A stretch of DNA of 7,177 nt from Candidatus Roizmanbacteria bacterium RIFCSPHIGHO2_02_FULL_43_11. Its GTDB lineage: Bacteria; Patescibacteriota; Microgenomatia; UBA1406; HO2-37-13b. Shown here one piece after another: positions 5,882-7,177 of the stretch. The stretch's first letter is position 1, and every line of letters starts with the position of its first letter. Below the pieces are notes generated by a model. That model searched no databases and had not been told where the DNA came from. It saw nothing but the letters and a program-made list of their open reading frames with translations. Position numbers and translations under genes: made by a program. The DNA is taken from assembly GCA_001789515.1 (NCBI GenBank), contig MFZT01000004.1:1-7177 (forward strand), in the 5' to 3' direction.

Positions 5882-7177
5882 AGTTTTTCGGCAACGTCAA
5901 TGCCCAGAATGTGCAAACCATTTTTAACAATATGTGCCGTTGCGGTTGTTAATGCAAGTCGGAACTGCTTTTGTTCAGGGTCGGAAGCCTGCAGCACAGG
6001 GCATTGCTCGTAGAACGTATTAAACGTATGTGTCAAGCGGATAAGATAGCTGGCAATGATGTGCGGAGCGTACGAACGGGCCGCATCTGTAATGATTTCA
6101 GGAAAACGTGGCAGAAGGCGAAGGAGCTCAAGTTCAACACCGGCAATAGATGTTATTGAAACATTTTGGAGCTTTGCCTGGCGCAAGATGCTTCTCATCC
6201 GGGCATAGGCATACAAGAGATATGGACCGGAATTACCATGCAATGAAATGGACTCATCAAAGTCGAAAATCATATTCTTTTTCGGGTCGGATTTCAGAAA
6301 TGCGTATTTGACGGATGCAATGGTGAGTGCCTGCAAACTTTCCGGTTGTGGCTCAAGCTGTTTCTGAACAAGAGAACGCACTGTTTCAAGCAAGTCTGTG
6401 CTAGAGATAATGACACCAGTTCGGGAAGACATTTTGCTGCCTTTCAAATTGATCATGCCAAAGCCTAAATGCTTCATCTTGCCTGCCATTTCAGGGAATA
6501 CGAGTTCAGCAGCTTTTATGACAACTTTCCAGTAGGCATTTTGTTCATTGGCCGTTGTAACAAGAGAGACATCAAACGGCCAGACATCCTTTTTCAAACT
6601 TATAAGACCCAGATCTTTTGCCTCATAGGTTGGGGTATTGTGAGAGGTAATAAAAACACGTGTGTGCAAACCATAGTTTTCTCCTTTAAACACTACTGCG
6701 CCGTCGCTTTCCTCAAAAATGGGGAGCTCACTCTTTTCTGTATGCTCCTTAACAAGATCAATGCCAACTTTCCATGTTTCTGACTCAAAAAAATACCGAT
6801 CGAATCGAGCATCAAGAGTTTTTTCAAACTGAAGATAGTAATCAAGCGACCACTGCCGGGTCTCTTTCCAAAGGTCTGCAATCTCTGTATCGTGTGCATA
6901 TAAACGTTTATTCAACTCGTCAATTGCTGCTTTTGAGGCAAGATCACTCTCATACGCAGCTGAGCCTTCCTGATAACAGGTCTGAAGAAAGGAGACTTTC
7001 TCATCAAGCGTGCGCAGTTGAGAAATGTGTGATGACTTTTGCTGCGCAACATAGAGACACTTTGCAACATGCAGCCCAATATCACCCTGATAGTTGCATC
7101 GGAATATTGTATGTCCTGCCCATTCAAGAACACGCGAAAGGCTTTCGCCATATAGGTACGAAAACAAATGCCCAAGA
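5878..7177 (-). CDS. argS: Arginyl-tRNA synthetase (5' end outside the window)
   Basis: Class I aminoacyl-tRNA synthetase that attaches arginine to tRNA-Arg in the cytoplasm. The frame is open to the right edge, and its first visible codons read LGHL, the end of a HLGHL-type HIGH motif; the final base also fits a preceding His codon. The TTG at 7165-7167 is thus an internal leucine, not a start. Counting that Leu as residue 1, the landmarks are: a conserved NYQGDIG (25-31), where ArgRS usually has NxxGDWG; TPTYEAKDL (178-186); KMSSRTG (245-251; nt 6415-6435) as the KMSKS loop; and SGPYLLYAYARMRSILRQA (313-331) opening the DALR anticodon-binding domain, which ends with GLHILGIDVAEKL. About 433 codons are visible; the missing N-terminal tRNA-recognition domain would bring it to the usual 550-600. 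It overlaps the HAD gene by 4 nt and is likely the first visible gene of a three-gene operon. Confidence 0.97.
   Translation of the reverse strand, partial: LGHLFSYLYGESLSRVLEWAGHTIFRCNYQGDIGLHVAKCLYVAQQKSSHISQLRTLDEKVSFLQTCYQEGSAAYESDLASKAAIDELNKRLYAHDTEIADLWKETRQWSLDYYLQFEKTLDARFDRYFFESETWKVGIDLVKEHTEKSELPIFEESDGAVVFKGENYGLHTRVFITSHNTPTYEAKDLGLISLKKDVWPFDVSLVTTANEQNAYWKVVIKAAELVFPEMAGKMKHLGFGMINLKGSKMSSRTGVIISSTDLLETVRSLVQKQLEPQPESLQALTIASVKYAFLKSDPKKNMIFDFDESISLHGNSGPYLLYAYARMRSILRQAKLQNVSITSIAGVELELLRLLPRFPEIITDAARSYAPHIIASYLIRLTHTFNTFYEQCPVLQASDPEQKQFRLALTTATAHIVKNGLHILGIDVAEKL

Noticed and set aside
5878..7167. Complete 429-residue protein starting at the TTG at 7165-7167
   Set aside because: The upstream in-frame codons encode Leu-Gly-His of the HIGH motif and the family needs a further N-terminal domain, so the gene continues beyond the window.

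Overview
The window is a compact, moderately AT-leaning bacterial stretch of six recognisable genes in two convergent blocks, with almost no intergenic DNA. Neighbouring genes overlap (4 nt ATGA overlaps, 17 nt, about 20 nt, and a 31 nt tail-to-tail overlap). Canonical Shine-Dalgarno sites are mostly absent. TGA, TAA and TAG all act as stops at plausible C-termini, so the standard code fits. Two tandem large GT-C membrane glycosyltransferases and very tight packing recall Candidate Phyla Radiation (Patescibacteria) genomes. That placement is an inference from style; there is no marker gene that settles it.

Left end (1-124): a perfect 9-bp tandem repeat (8 full copies plus a partial one) lies just before the first clear gene. 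The reading frame entering from the left edge passes through the repeat as eight Ser-Ser-Pro units and stops at 115-117, only 7 nt before the next start. The repeat may therefore be the Ser/Pro tail of an upstream protein rather than non-coding DNA.

Plus-strand block (125-4222): a ferredoxin-NADP reductase-like FAD/NAD(P) oxidoreductase overlaps by ATGA with a GT39-like polytopic glycosyltransferase. This in turn overlaps by 17 nt with a second, quite different GT39-like glycosyltransferase. Both are expected to use polyprenyl-phosphate-linked sugars at the outer face of the membrane.

Minus-strand block (7177 down to 4192): argS (arginyl-tRNA synthetase, 5' end outside the window, cut within its HIGH motif), a small HAD-family phosphatase of the deoxyribonucleotidase-like type, and a cytoplasmic GT4 glycosyltransferase. 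They look like one operon whose promoter lies outside the window. The GT4 gene ends inside the 3' end of the second GT39 gene on the other strand.

Taken together this is a housekeeping gene plus cell-surface glycan or glycoprotein assembly functions, with a flavin reductase whose redox partner is not visible. No RNA genes, CRISPR arrays, insertion sequences or defence systems were seen. I found no clearly novel system; the most unusual items are the Ser-Ser-Pro repeat frame and the coupling of a flavin reductase to surface glycosyltransferases.
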